Origin: Acanthosepion lycidas | Lineage: Eukaryota > Mollusca > Cephalopoda > Sepiida > Sepiidae | Reading direction: 5' to 3' | Assembly: GCA_963932145.1 (NCBI GenBank) | Contig: OZ010580.1 | Location: 40,217,555-40,281,554, forward strand | DNA: 64,000 nucleotides | Shown here: positions 12,954-24,800 of the stretch, in pieces | How the letters are laid out: the number at the start of each line of letters is the position of its first letter | Numbering within the stretch: position 1 is the first letter of the stretch | Position numbers and translations under genes: made by a program | Notes under the pieces: generated by a model | Databases searched by the model: none | Seen by the model: only the letters and a program-made list of their open reading frames with translations | Told to the model about the DNA's origin: nothing

Positions 12954-15659
12954 GTCTGTTTAAGCTATTTTATAATTTCCCTATTATAGATCATTGCATA
13001 AAGAAGTTTTTACTGTTTGACACTAATATTCAATGCTGTATAAATTTCATGGAAGTTGAAACTAATGTAAATCTTTCTCTAAGATCACTTGAAAAAAAAA
13101 TTCTAAAAGGTGTTTATTACTTGTTTATTAGATGTGTTAAATTTATTCTGAAGCACATCCGTTGGTAAGCTTACTTAGGTATTATAGACATGAAGAACAA
13201 TTGCATCTATTAATTGCTTAGAAAATACAATTGATAAAGAAGTGAATATTTGATAAAACCTAAAAAATCTACATGGATTCCTAAACAGTATTTGATTTAG
13301 ATTGCTTAACAATATTACTATGAGTAGTTGGACAGCACTAGTAATTTAAGTTTAAACTATACTTTCTTAATTGGTTGTTGTGGTATTTGACTTTTTTCTT
13401 TTCTTTTTTTTTTTTTTTTTTTTCTTTTTTTTTTGATAGTTCAATTGAGAAATCTATTTGGCCAAAATAATTTTATTGACAATCCACCTCTTTTCATAGG
13501 ATATTGTGTGGATTAAGTTTTATCTTCTTTAATTACTGAAGTTCTTTAACGGAAAATAAACCTCTTTGTAGTTAACTTTTTTTTCTTCAGTTAAAAAATT
13601 AAATTCTCCTGGGTTTCCCAATTGCAGATTAATTCTGTTACTTAAAAAAACCATATGACTGTAATGTCTCTTCTTTACTTGACTAGAAAGAAATTGATTA
13701 AAACTTAGTGATAAGAATATCCTATAGAGGTCCTTTTACTAAAAAAAAACAAAAAAAACCTGGCATGATCAGGATATTGTGAAATTTTTGTTGATATAAT
13801 TTGTATAATTTTAAGATGTTGTAATATGCTGACTCTTCTTGGTCTTGAAGAAAATTCTGTAATAGATTGTCTTGTTAAAACCTTGTTATATAAAGAGGCT
13901 GTTGTAATTTGCTTGTAGCCATTTCATATAATTTCCTAAATCTGCTTTGCCATGTGTCAATTTTAATTTATCAATTATTATGGTGTTTAGAAAATAAGAT
14001 TTATCAGAAATGACATATAAACAAATGTAAGTTAAATTTATTATTTATCAGAAATAAAATCCCTCTTCATTTTCAATGATTGCAGTCCTGTGGGAAGGCA
14101 AATTTTTGATTCTACACTTAAAGAAATCTAGTCTATTTTCCTTGTAAAACTGTTTTTAGCATATTTGTTTCTGAATGTTTTTTGAGATATAAAATGTTCT
14201 CATGTTTGAAAGAAATGAAAGTCCATTGATTATGGAGTCTCCCATCCTAACACTCATTTTTTTTTCTTTTCTTGGGTTTGTCTTGCAGTGTGTACACTTG
14301 CTTTGTTTTGCTGCAGAATAATACCTACAAATAGGTCACTTTAAACATAATGCTTCATTTACCAAATCTAGTTGCTGGCATTAAAATCTGCAGAGAAAGT
14401 TCTTCCTTGTGTTCAGTTGCGTTTAATATACAACATCTTTCATATTTCACCAGACACAAAATAAGGACTTCTGTGGATGAAATCCTGGTTTTGGTGTTAG
14501 CAATGGTTCTCTATTTTGTGATAACCACTGTCTTTCACTTTCTGTTGACATGCAAAACCCATTTTTGATCATCTGTAACAATCTGATGCAAAAATGAAAG
14601 GTCGATATTCCTGGTTTAAAAAAACTGGTTAAATGTCATTTGGTTCTCAAAAAGCTCATGAAGAACCCAAATTACCCCATTGCAAGTTTTCTCAAACTCT
14701 GAAATGCATTATGTGATCAGACAGAATATATGAAAAATGTAATTAATTTCTGAACACCTCGTCTAATGTCATAGCAAGTTCAGGGATATTGACTTGAAGA
14801 AATCTCAAATATAATTTACCAAAATTAAAAATTGTTTCTCTTAAAATACCTGCAAAAAAATTAAATTGTCCCATTTTTGTTGAGAATCTTTAACCTTTAG
14901 CACTTTGCATTATTAATATTACTTCCCTTTTCAATGCATTCTTTTTCAAGGACTTTCAATTGCAGTATCCTTATTGTTAATTTAATTAATTATTAAGTTG
15001 TTTTATGTTGCCATAGCAGGATATGACAACACATCTGTGAAATTCAAACACCTTATTGTTCAGGGATCAGTTACCTTCAGTAGCAGGATAAACTTTTTGT
15101 ACAGAAAATGAAGTCACATACAGAGTGATTAGGACTTTTATTTATTTATTTATTTTTTTTTCAGTTTTATATTTATTTTAGTAAAATGAATACTTGGAGA
15201 TAACTTTAAACTTAATGAAAAGTAATGACATGCACACTTTTTTTTTTTTTTTTTTTTTTTTTCCACTCTCTTTATTGGTATATTCAAGCATGCAGAGCTC
15301 TTAAGCTTTTTAACTTTAATCTTGTTTGGAACTTCCTGTTCTATATTGAAATGGGATTGTTTTTCTCTTAAGAGTATGGTGTTTACAAGATGTTGATATA
15401 CTTGTCTGTTCATAAACACTGTTCATCTAAAACTTGTGAATCAATTGCTTTTACTTCTAAATAACAAATACAAATTTGCTAGTTGAGCCATAGCACTCGT
15501 ACATGACAACCACCTGTTAGCGAAAAATGCTCAACAAACTGCTTTCACATTTCTTAGTTTCTTTATTTGGTCATTCTATCTTTTTAAAGACAATCATGTT
15601 TACTAGTCTTGTGACGTTAACTGCTATGAAATTCCCTAATAGTAGTGATTTTCCAAGCG
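12952..15659. other. AT-rich non-coding block
   Basis: No exon, RNA gene or transposon end was found. There are T runs near 13407-13424 and 15239-15262 and a T-rich TTTA patch near 15137-15160. The short frames at 14350 and 15150 show no recognisable domain, and the second contains a homopolymer-encoded K run. Confidence 0.55.
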
Positions 15660-15772
15660 TAGCTTAGATGTAGCACAAGGCCGAAAGTAGGGGGCACCCA
15701 GTGAGAATTGTACTTGCTACTCAACTCAATCATAGGAAGACAAGCTTGCTAACCATTACACCACGTCGAAGT
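15660..15772 (-). mobile_element. tRNA-derived SINE head
   Basis: On the minus strand, TGGTGTAATGGTTAGCA (15748-15764) is a good RNA polymerase III A box, and about 45 nt later AGTACAATTCTCAC resembles a B box. This is the layout of a tRNA-derived SINE promoter. The seven bases before the A box do not pair with anything after the B box and no clean T arm forms, so it is not a functional tRNA gene. About 40 nt of non-tRNA body follow before homology becomes unclear. Confidence 0.6.
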
Positions 15773-16759
15773 ACCCAAAATGCCCTAGTATGCATTTTTA
15801 TTCAATTTTGTTTTCTTTCAGATAAATATATTGACAAATATACTTGTAAAAACTGAAAATTAAAGAATAAAGATTTATTTCATGAATAAATTGTTTTACA
15901 ATTACTTTACCATCGAAAAAACTAGATTATTATTTTTTTTTTTACCTTTCTTTATCCAAACTAAAAATATGAATGCATCTTTACTTGTGAGCACAAAAAA
16001 TTAACGTATAATTTGAGAAACTCATCAAATTGTATGATTTTTTTTTTTTTTTTGTTTTAATGATTAAAATGAAATCCTATAAAACTTGCTTTTTGTGATT
16101 TGCTTGTTAAATAACTTGTCATTTGTAATAAAATAGTTTAAATTGGTAAGATTTAATAGGTGGTTGCCAACCCTACAACTAGTTTAAAAAAAAAAAAAAA
16201 AAAAGGTCCACAATTTGAAAGTAGTGATGCTGGCAATTTGGAAAACTTTCCTGTTAAGTTAAGGGTTTTTTGTTTTTTTTTTTTTGTTTTTTTTTTTTCA
16301 CCCTACTTAGGAAAAATTGTATGCTGAAGTTGCTATTATTCATGGTACCTGTTGCATAACTTACAATTGTTTAATTTTATGATTAATTATACCTGTTAGT
16401 GTTAATCATTCGTGCCTAGTTTATAAATTTAAAATTTTATGTATTCGTTGTGGAACAGGGAACTGTATGTTATTGCAAATTTTGTCTGTACTAGGGCAGA
16501 AAAATGGAACAATCACTCTCTATTTTAAAAACGTTGTGAGTGTTGTTCTGTTGTACATTCGAATATGGTACACGGACAAGGTTTTTTTTTTTTAGCATTT
16601 CCATCAATGCTTCAATTAACTAAACTAAAAACTTAAAAAGGCAGAAAAAGAGTAGACGGGTGGATACTTTCAGCTCTGCCTACATTTTCATTTTTTCTTG
16701 TTTTTCTTCTTACTAAAATTAATTAGACTGAGAAAGTTTCAGCACCCATTATGTTGTAG

Positions 16760-16860
16760 TTAGGTTGGTGCAAAAATAATGACGTAATAATGTCGTTTTT
16801 TGACGTTAAAAAATACGTCAAAAACGACATTATTACGTCATTATTTTTGCACCAACCTAA
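16760..16860. mobile_element. palindromic MADE1-like mariner MITE, 101 bp
   Basis: Two 46/47-nt arms are exact reverse complements apart from one extra T in the left arm, around a loop of about 8 nt. Both ends read TTAGGTTGGTGCAAAAATAA. The first 16 bases equal the terminal repeat of the mariner family that includes human Hsmar1/MADE1. TA follows the right end; the left flank is AG, so the target duplication is damaged or the end is offset. The arms contain repeated ACGTC/GACGT steps and supply about ten CpGs. There is no coding capacity. A second relative lies at 45123-45202. Confidence 0.9.
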
Positions 16861-16879
16861 TAAAGTTCACTGCAAATCA

Positions 16880-18445
16880 AGAAAGGGATTTGGTATTCAA
16901 GTCAGGAATTAAAAGCTAAACAGTAAAAACATTACTAACAGAATATGGTATTTTTTATAAATTGATATTTGATATGCACGTTAAAAAATTGAAATGGAAT
17001 CACTCATGCAAGTTTTTATTCTTTTTCGTTAAAGACACAGGCGTGTCTGAAAATTCAGGTTTTTAACATTTTTCTCATGCTAGCTTTCATTTTGTAATGG
17101 CCTATATTGTCCTTTTTCTTTTCTTTTTTTTTTCTCTCGAAATACTTTCATCGGCCTACTTACTACTACTACTATTCACATGTGTGTTTAAAAAATGTAT
17201 CGCTGAGAGCTTCTGTATTTTTCTTTCTTCTGTCTAAATAGGATTATCATCAGTAGTGGTCAGTCTTGTAACGAACGCTATCAAAGATTTTTCGAGTCTT
17301 GTTCACACTTCACATCTCCTCACCCCTTAGCTAAAAAAACGCTTCTCTTTGAAATATCTTACAACAAATATACTCCATAAACTAGTCAAGAATCCACATG
17401 ACAAACGTGATGGTGTTTGCATTACGCTGTTTTTAAAAAAATAAAAAAAAAAAAATCTCTTGACGCTAAATAAGATTCACTGTTAGTGTTAGTGTTCAGT
17501 TAGTATTATGCAGAGTGTATTTAGTTTGGTAGATTTCAAATTAAAAGTCTGATGCGTGTGGCAACCCTCCTCCTCCCTCGACTTAGTATTGTTGTTGTTG
17601 TTATTATTACCAGCGTCCTCCGCTCTATTTTTGGTGTGAGGCAAAGGAATAAGGTTGGGAGATTGGGGGGGGGGTGGAAGGTGGGGCGGATGAATGGATT
17701 CACTATGTGACATGTTGATGGTAACTAGCAACAAAAGCTCACACACACACACACACACACACAAGTTTCTCTAGTAGCTATTGTTTTTTGTTTTTTTTTC
17801 TTTTGCTCTTCGGGGAATGGACTTGTTTATTTCATTTTGTGCATTACTCTGGATATAGACATTTTCTTGGTCGATGCTGACTACAATAGCCGACGTTTGT
17901 AACTGTTGGGAAATAATTTCCGAATTAAGGGGCGTGATGAAAGAGATGAATTTTTAAAATTCCAACTTGACTGTTCTCTCGAGCTAAAAATCTGTTAGTA
18001 AGTTTGTTTTTATTTTTATTTCTTACCTCAACCTTACCCGTGATGACACATGTGACAGTTAATTAGTTTGATTAAAAAATCTCTTACGAGAAGTAAAAAT
18101 ATTCAATGTTTTTTATTGTAGCTTATTGCAATTAAAAAGTCTTTGTTTTAATTTTCAAGTGAAATGTATGATTTTATACTTTTTTTCTATTTTTTTTTTT
18201 TTTAATAACTACATTTAAGTTCGTACTTTTTTTTTTTTTTTTTTTTTTTTTTCATGAAAAACTTGTTTTATAATGTAATATTGAGTTTGAGTATATTGAC
18301 ACATGATGTGTACTACTGTAAGTAAGATTTTTCTTTTTTTAAGCGTTGACAACTTCAAAGTGGTTGGAGAAAAAATTAAAAATCTGAACTGAATATTTGT
18401 TGTTGTAATTAATGTAATTTGCGTTTTTTACTTCAGCAGACATCT

Positions 18446-18491
<46 letters not shown>

Positions 18492-18557
18492 CATTGTTTA
18501 CTGTAAAATGCTAAAAGGCTTAGAATTATCTACCATTTTTCAATGAAATATGAAAAC

Positions 18558-18593
<36 letters not shown>

Positions 18594-18720
18594 TGAAACC
18601 GGAGTTGTCAAAGGGATTTCCGTATGTGTACGTGCTTCTCCCCCCTCTTTCTCTCTCGACATCGGATTCCTTGACATGTTGACTTCAGCTAAAAACACAT
18701 GTGCAGTTACTATTCGTATT
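16880..18720 (+). promoter_or_regulatory. candidate PI4KB promoter / first-exon zone (CpG-enriched)
   Basis: By eye count there are roughly 35 CpG dinucleotides in 17100-18700, against about 7 in an equal stretch at 12000-13600, and GC content is higher. CpG survival usually marks unmethylated promoter DNA. It is the only such zone upstream of the PI4KB exon. GTAAGT donor-like sites at about 18000, 18318 and 18726 could end a non-coding first exon that splices to 33684 or 34155. There is no TATA box I would defend. Direction, transcription start and link to PI4KB are inferences; a divergent minus-strand transcript or an old CpG-bearing repeat are alternatives. Confidence 0.35.
17580..17763. 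repeat. TTG/TTA trinucleotide, G-rich and (CA)13 tracts
   Basis: (TTG)n/(TTA)n at about 17588-17607, a G9 run near 17665 within a G-rich patch, and (CA)13 at about 17737-17763. The 91-residue minus-strand frame across them (CVCVC, PPPP and N-run segments) is a translation of these repeats. Confidence 0.85.
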
Positions 18721-19046
18721 TGTAAGTGAATATAATGGGAGCAAGCCAGTCATTTGTAAATGTAAATTTATTTTTGCATTGGCAGCATTTGTAGGTCATG
18801 CAATAATAACAATCTTTTAAGTTTTTAGCAATGATTTGTTTGAGTGTGTGCATCTGTCTCTCCACTATAAAAAAAAAAAATGTAATGCAGACATTTTAAA
18901 AAAAATCTCTTAGCTTGATATGTCATATTGATTGAGTCTTGCAATATGATGGTCACTCTTGACAACAAGGTGGTTACCATAAATCCCTATGAAAGTTTGT
19001 TTAAAAGTAATATCACTTGATTTTTTTTTTTTTTTTTTTTTTTTTT
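18190..19046 (+). repeat. cluster of very long poly-T tracts
   Basis: T runs of about 26 (18227-18252), 41 (18449-18489), 29 (18560-18588) and 26 (19021-19046) lie within 0.9 kb, all on the + strand. None is preceded by a recognisable minus-strand retroposon body, so they are not simply poly-A tails of reversed insertions. Confidence 0.9.
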
Positions 19047-19726
19047 AGTATTATTCAAAAATCAAAATTTTAATAATCATATAGTTCCTCTGGTGGACAC
19101 TGTATAAAACTTCATTTTAAAATATTTGCCCTATTTTATGCAAAATAAAATCTCGTGGGTGAAGTGAAGAACCTTCTAAAATATTTCTGTATACATTTCT
19201 CTCCTGTCTCAGTTGACTTTGCAAAGGGTTGTTGTTGGTCAACTGAAAATGTCAACTTGCCTTATGCCAAGTGATTCCCTTTCTTTACCTAGAGAGATAA
19301 TCTGACGTAAACCTACAGATTAAGACCCACTAAAACGACTGAAAGTAAATGCCAGTTTTTAGTTTTAGGTCAATACAAACACTTACTGAAAGTGCAAAAA
19401 CTAATAAGACTTAAATTATGTATGAATTTTTTTTTCTGTATCAAGTGCAGGTATGTACTGTGAAAAGATACGTATGAAAACCTATATTGATATTTTTAAT
19501 GTTGTTTGGTCTGCACATGTTGGAAAAAAAAATTATTATGGATTTTAAAAGGAACTATTATTAGTCATCATTCAACTTGTATATGGTGCACAGTTAGAAT
19601 CACAACAGGAATCTTTGAGCAGTATTGTTTAATTTTTTTCCTAGTTTCTTTCTGATATAGATGTTTTAAAAAAATGCTCATTTGTTACCATTTCTCTCTT
19701 TCTTCCTCAATGTGATGGCTCTAAGT

Positions 19727-19967
19727 CACTATTTCTCAAACAGTGTTCCCTGGAACACTAAGATTTTGCAAGAGGTTGCTGAGGTTTCATCGGGTAACAG
19801 TGATAAAGGCAAATGCATTTTTGAGTAATTTTTGTTTTTGTAATTTTACTATACACATACGGCATATTGTTGGAAAATCCTTGGTTAAGAGATGGTATAA
19901 TTTTTTACAGGGGCTCTCTGAGACATGAAAAATATTGCATGGGTTACAAAAATGTTGAGAAATGCTG
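19727..19967. mobile_element. hAT-type MITE, about 240 bp
   Basis: The left end CACTATTTCTCAAACAGTG and right end (reverse complement) CAGCATTTCTCAACATTT are the CAGNGTTTCTCAA-type terminal repeats typical of hAT elements. Internal words such as GTTCCCTGGAACACTAAG and GCTCTCTGAGACATGAAAAA resemble non-autonomous hAT copies known from many animals. The flanking 8-mers agree at only four positions, so the target duplication has decayed. The 61-residue frame inside is not a gene. Confidence 0.7.
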
Positions 19968-20594
19968 CTGTCATAAAAAAGCTGAAAATGAATATTGGTG
20001 CCTTTAAGTTCATAATTCTATGTTTTTTGGGGTTTTTTTTTTTTTCTATATTCAGAATCTAAACTCTTGATTCAATGCTTCTTTTGAATTAGAAGCTCAA
20101 TTAGCAAAACTACATCCTGAATCTTCATAACATTCTAGTTTCTGGTTACATTGTGGTAGTTAAAATATAGGTGAGCCTCTAAAACTGATTATCTGTCTAT
20201 ATTTTGATATGAACTTTGAAAATATGTTAACAGTTTACAATATAAAATATGTCATGCACATGATGTCGATAACATTAAATGAGGGCTTTTTTTTTTTTTT
20301 TTCTGTGCTGTTTATTTTAACTGTTTGTAACAAGTTACAAGACCTGTTCTTCATTTTGTATTTTAATTCTTTAATTCTTGCTGGTCATTTTCACTTTGCA
20401 ATGATTTGATCATTTATTAATAAAAAGATATATTCTGCGACAAGTGCTACCTGATTAATAACAATAAAGGCAGCCTCTAATTTTTTTTTTCTTTGCATAA
20501 TTGTCACCAGTTCAATGAATAACTAATATTTAAAATAAATGAACTTGGTATTAACAATGTTAGCAATTAACATCTGCAAATTTTTTCTTCTGTA

Positions 20595-20900
20595 TTTCTA
20601 ATACAAGGCCAAATAGCCACTTGAGGTAGAGGATTACTGAAGGGTGTTATCATGAGGGGTAAGAGGTAAGAAGTGCAGTTTATGTGGATATATGGTCAAG
20701 ATAATGTTTAACCCTATACTTGAAGAGGTTAAAATTATGATAGTCAGGAAAGTATCCTGTCAGGAGTCTATTCTGCAAAGTAGGGATTTATAGGAAGCAG
20801 CTGTCAGTGAAATTTCTTTCTTGCTAATGGAATACAAAAGGACTGGAGATGGCTTGTTCCAGTGACTGTTAACTGTGATGGCTAGAATTGGTGGAAACAA
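20595..20900. repeat. unnamed dispersed repeat, copy 1
   Basis: Shares ordered blocks with 45065-45360: AATACAAGG, then GCCACTYRAG, a TTACTGA/TTGCTGA step, GTCAGGAAAGTATCCTGTCAGGAGTC and TCTGCAAAGTAG. In the 45-kb copy the last two blocks appear as CCAGGGAAGCATCCT and TCTACAAAGCAG. No coding capacity or element ends are evident. Confidence 0.55.
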
Positions 20901-21424
20901 GGAATGTATTTCATTAGAACGTTTTCCATGAAAATAATGATAGAATAGTTATAGGCTTGTAATATTTCATCTGTGGGAAAGGAGTTGTAGAGCTGGAAAT
21001 AATTCATCACCCACATGGCCATATAGTTTTTTGTTTTTTTTCTTTTTCAAGACTGGAATGTGAAGGTACTTAGCGATTCAATACAACCATTTTTCCATCA
21101 TCTTTAGTGGTAGATTGTATATATGCATTCCATTTGAAGCGAACACATGTGATTGTTCACTTTCCTTTCAAAGTGAACCTCTCCTGAATACTAAAGGAAG
21201 TTTATTTTTTTATGAATTTGTCTCTTATTTTGACTTACATTCTGTATTGATGAATTGTTTTTATGAGATTGCAGATCAAGTAGGTTTTTCTTTTTCTTTA
21301 AATTGAAGCACCAGTTTAGTTAAAAAATCTACAAGTAACACCTAAAAAGGAATATCTGTTTGTTTGTTGTTGTTTTGTTTTTTTATACACCACCACCCCT
21401 GCCCATGACAGTGCACTTGTGATA

Positions 21425-21700
21425 TTTTACTTACTCAGGCTATTGTCCTCATCTTTGTTATCCCAAAGTTTTGTCTATTCCAGTTCCCTTCGTGTTTCTG
21501 ATGATCTAAAATTCGTAACTAAACCCTTTATTTAGTCTATGGGGGTGGATTTGTTCTCATTCTGCTGCCTAAGTTTAATCCTCAGTTGTTGATCACCCTG
21601 TTTCCACTGAGTCTGTCTGCCTGGCCCAGGGATTGAACACACAATTATGTGAACAAATTCACAAATTAGTACTTTAATGCACAAATTTAGTGAGCTGTTC
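21425..21700 (-). mobile_element. SINE with tRNA-like head and shared tail (minus copy)
   Basis: Read on the minus strand, GTTCAATCCCTGGGCC (about 21621-21637) is a good B box, with a weak A box near 21680. The body continues to a 3' segment containing AATAAAGGGTTTAGTTACG and ends in AAGATGAGGACAATAGCC. The same tail occurs at 21771, 28889, 32659-32841, 32880 and 41700. This copy is diverged, with gaps relative to the 41-kb copy. Confidence 0.55.
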
Positions 21701-21770
21701 TAAATATGAACAGGATGAGATATCCTTGGCCTTGGTCAATGGAACAAGAGTAATTTACTCCTGCAGATTA

Positions 21771-21893
21771 AATGAAGGGTTCAGTTCAAAATTCCCTGAA
21801 GCTTACTTGACTCAACAGACACCTGAAGAAGGTACAATGTCCCGAAACATTGATCACAAAGATGTGAAAATTATTCTAAATGTAAATAACTCC
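21771..21893 (+). mobile_element. SINE-tail fragment (plus copy)
   Basis: Contains AAGGGTTCAGTTC, then CACCTGAAGAAGGTACAATG and ACAAAGATGTGAAAATTATTC, matching the SINE tail at 41716-41835. It lies head-to-head with the minus copy ending at 21700, giving an inverted pair about 70 bp apart. The 75-residue frame at 21690 is this repeat and not a gene. Confidence 0.55.
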
Positions 21894-24800
21894 TCATCCC
21901 AGAAGTTTGAACACTGATTTAAAGCTTTTATCAGTAGAATATTATTAGCTACGTAATAACAAAGTGGTTTTAATCTTTCTTTCAAGATTATTGCTCCTGA
22001 AATTCTTTCTATTGGTTCTATTTTCATAAATGTATATTTGTATTTACTTCCCTTGGATTTTGAACCAGTTTTATTTATCAGTCGACACTTCAAATGGAAT
22101 ATAGATATACAAAAGTCAAGTGTAGAAAAATTAAAGTGGATTTTAAAAAGTTTCATATAAAAAAGGGAAATGAAATTGAATTTGAAAAGTGAAATTATTT
22201 CTATTTACTTAGTTCTTTCTTTTTTTTTAGTTTTTCATTTCTTACCACTATTAACACTATTATCTGAAATTTTTAAGTTCATATCATATAAGACATCCTT
22301 CTTAAATTATTTTTGATACAACTCTTAAAGTGCTGCTTCTTTATCAGTGTTAAAGGAACAGTTTGAAATTTTTACTTTGACCTCAAACTATTTTATATTT
22401 TTTATTTTTTTAACTTGAAGACAGATTTACATAAAGAGAACTGAAAAAAATTTTAGTTTCCAGTTTTAGAACTAAAGCTTGTTCAAAAGATAGATTAGAA
22501 TAAATGATCAAGAGATAAAAAAAAAAAAATAGATATATTTAATAACATGTAACCTTTTCATTCTATCTCAAATCAAGAATTCCATCACTGTCAAATGATA
22601 TTAAATCTTGTCTGCATCCTCTGCTTGCCACAGCTGCATTACTTCTTTACCTATTATTATGGCATAAATCATCTGGCTATGGCCATTTGTACAGGTGGGG
22701 AAAGTAAAAACATTCAGTATGTTATTGGTTCCATTTTTTTTTTTTTTTTTTTCAACCTCCAATTTATAAAACTATTTTGTCTGTTATTTCAGAACTGTAG
22801 GCAACAGCCTTATAGACTTTTTTTACTTACAAAAGCAAAGTAAACAGCAAAACAAGTGATTATTTAATCTTTTGAGTGTTTTTGTCCTTGATCGGTGGGT
22901 AGAAAATTTGTTTATACTTGGTATTGCATATAATAAATAATTAAAAAATGCAGAAATTAGTTAATAATTAATTTGAAATTCAGAACATTTTTCATTAGAG
23001 CTTTGTGCATATGAATATATGCCGTGTTACAGATTAATGTAAAACAGAAAAATCTGAAATTATATTCGTTCCACTTCGTTTCTTATGATAACATTATATT
23101 AAATGTATTTCTGTTTAGTATATGAACTTAAAAAAATGTGTTAATTTCCGCTTTTCCTGTATTTTAGCTCCACCCTTTAGTTGTATGGGCAAAAGAATGA
23201 AATACAGAAAACTGTACATGCCTCATATAGAATAAGCTTCCTGATAATTTACTAAACCATGGCGAACCAAAAAAAAAAAAAATATAAAAATAATCTATAT
23301 TGAAGTCTGAAAAATGACTGGAGAATGTCAGTTTGGCTTGCAGTATGGACATTGTGCTATTACAAACAATGGCTCCTATGTTCCATATTTCAGTTTTAAT
23401 GCATTTATCCTGAATTATGCCTTATTGAATGAAAACTGATATTTTTTTACTCATTAGGTCAATGCTAATGTAATTCTTCACTTATAATAATTTTCATTCT
23501 CTTTAATTTTTTTTTTTTTTTTTCATTCTTTCTCAATACCTCACACTCTTTCACTCTTTCTTTGTATTTAACAAAATTTGTGCATTTTTTTTTTTTTTTT
23601 TTACTGAGAATCCATATTTATTTGAATTGCCATTAACAGTGTTTAAAGGAAGCTGTGTAAGTTTTATGGAAATGTTTTGTAGAGCTGCGTGGCTAATTGG
23701 TAATTTAACTTGGTTAATGAAAACTTAATTAGATTTAAGAAATGTGTTGTTTTTCTTTTTCTTGGGACTTTATAAAATAGAGGCCAAGTTGATTTTGAAA
23801 GCTTACTCTTATCCTAGTGGTCTGTCAAAAGAAACACAAAACAAAATCTAAATGTTCACTAAGAAAACTTAGGAGTGTCAGGAAGCAGATGAATCTCATT
23901 AATATATTATCTGGTTATTGCAGATTTTACAAGAATATTGGATAAATTGTTTGTTGTTATGGTAGCAAGCTACACTATGGCTTTCTCTTGGCATCATTAG
24001 ACAGGGCAATTGATGTTGGTGTACATGTATGATAGTATGCTACCAGTTGTTTGTCACTGATGCAAACTAGTCTAATTGCTTTTGTTTTTTGTTTTTTTTT
24101 TATTCAACATAGCATTGATTCAAATTGTTAGAACAGTTATCAAAATGAAATCACTATTTATAAAGAAGCACCTCTCTCACCCTGAGAGTAGTTGTTGTGT
24201 CCTGCTTCTTAAGATGAGAGCTTAGATATTCCACACTTGGCTTCACATCTTTGTTGATTTGATGGCTCAATGTTGTTTTATATTGGGCTGTAGATTTTGG
24301 CAAGAATACAATGAAAAACAGTTGGCAACAGTATATATATATATTTTTTCTTTGTATGTCTGGTTTTGTTAATTTCATGAAATTTGAGTAAATTATTTTT
24401 AATTTATTTCAGCGACTTATTTCTGGTTTTGCTTGTGTGTACTTTGATAGAAATTTTTAACTAATATATTAATCTGTATATTTGTATTGATGTTGGATAG
24501 GAAAAATGTCATTAAATTCTCCAACCAGAAAAAGACAAAATCTGTTAGAATTACTATTTTATTTTTATCTTTTTTTTTTTTTGCATATTACTTTATAATC
24601 AATAGGTGGTTCTTTAACTTTTTTAAAACTAGTTCAAGAGAAATAATGACTCTACATGTTAATAAAAAAACTTAGAATTAGTAACACATCAAAACATTTA
24701 TTTTTGAACAAAATTAAGTCTAATGCTTTTGATTAGCTTATCATTTCTTTTTTTTATTCTAATAAAAGGCATGGTTCTTTGATGATAATCTTATGTTAGA

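Noticed and set aside
15694-15772. possible functional tRNA gene on the minus strand
   Set aside because: A and B boxes are present but the acceptor and T arms do not pair, so it is read as a SINE head.
17489-17764. 91-residue minus-strand frame with proline and asparagine runs
   Set aside because: Entirely explained by (CA)n, G-rich and TTG/TTA simple repeats; no conserved segment.
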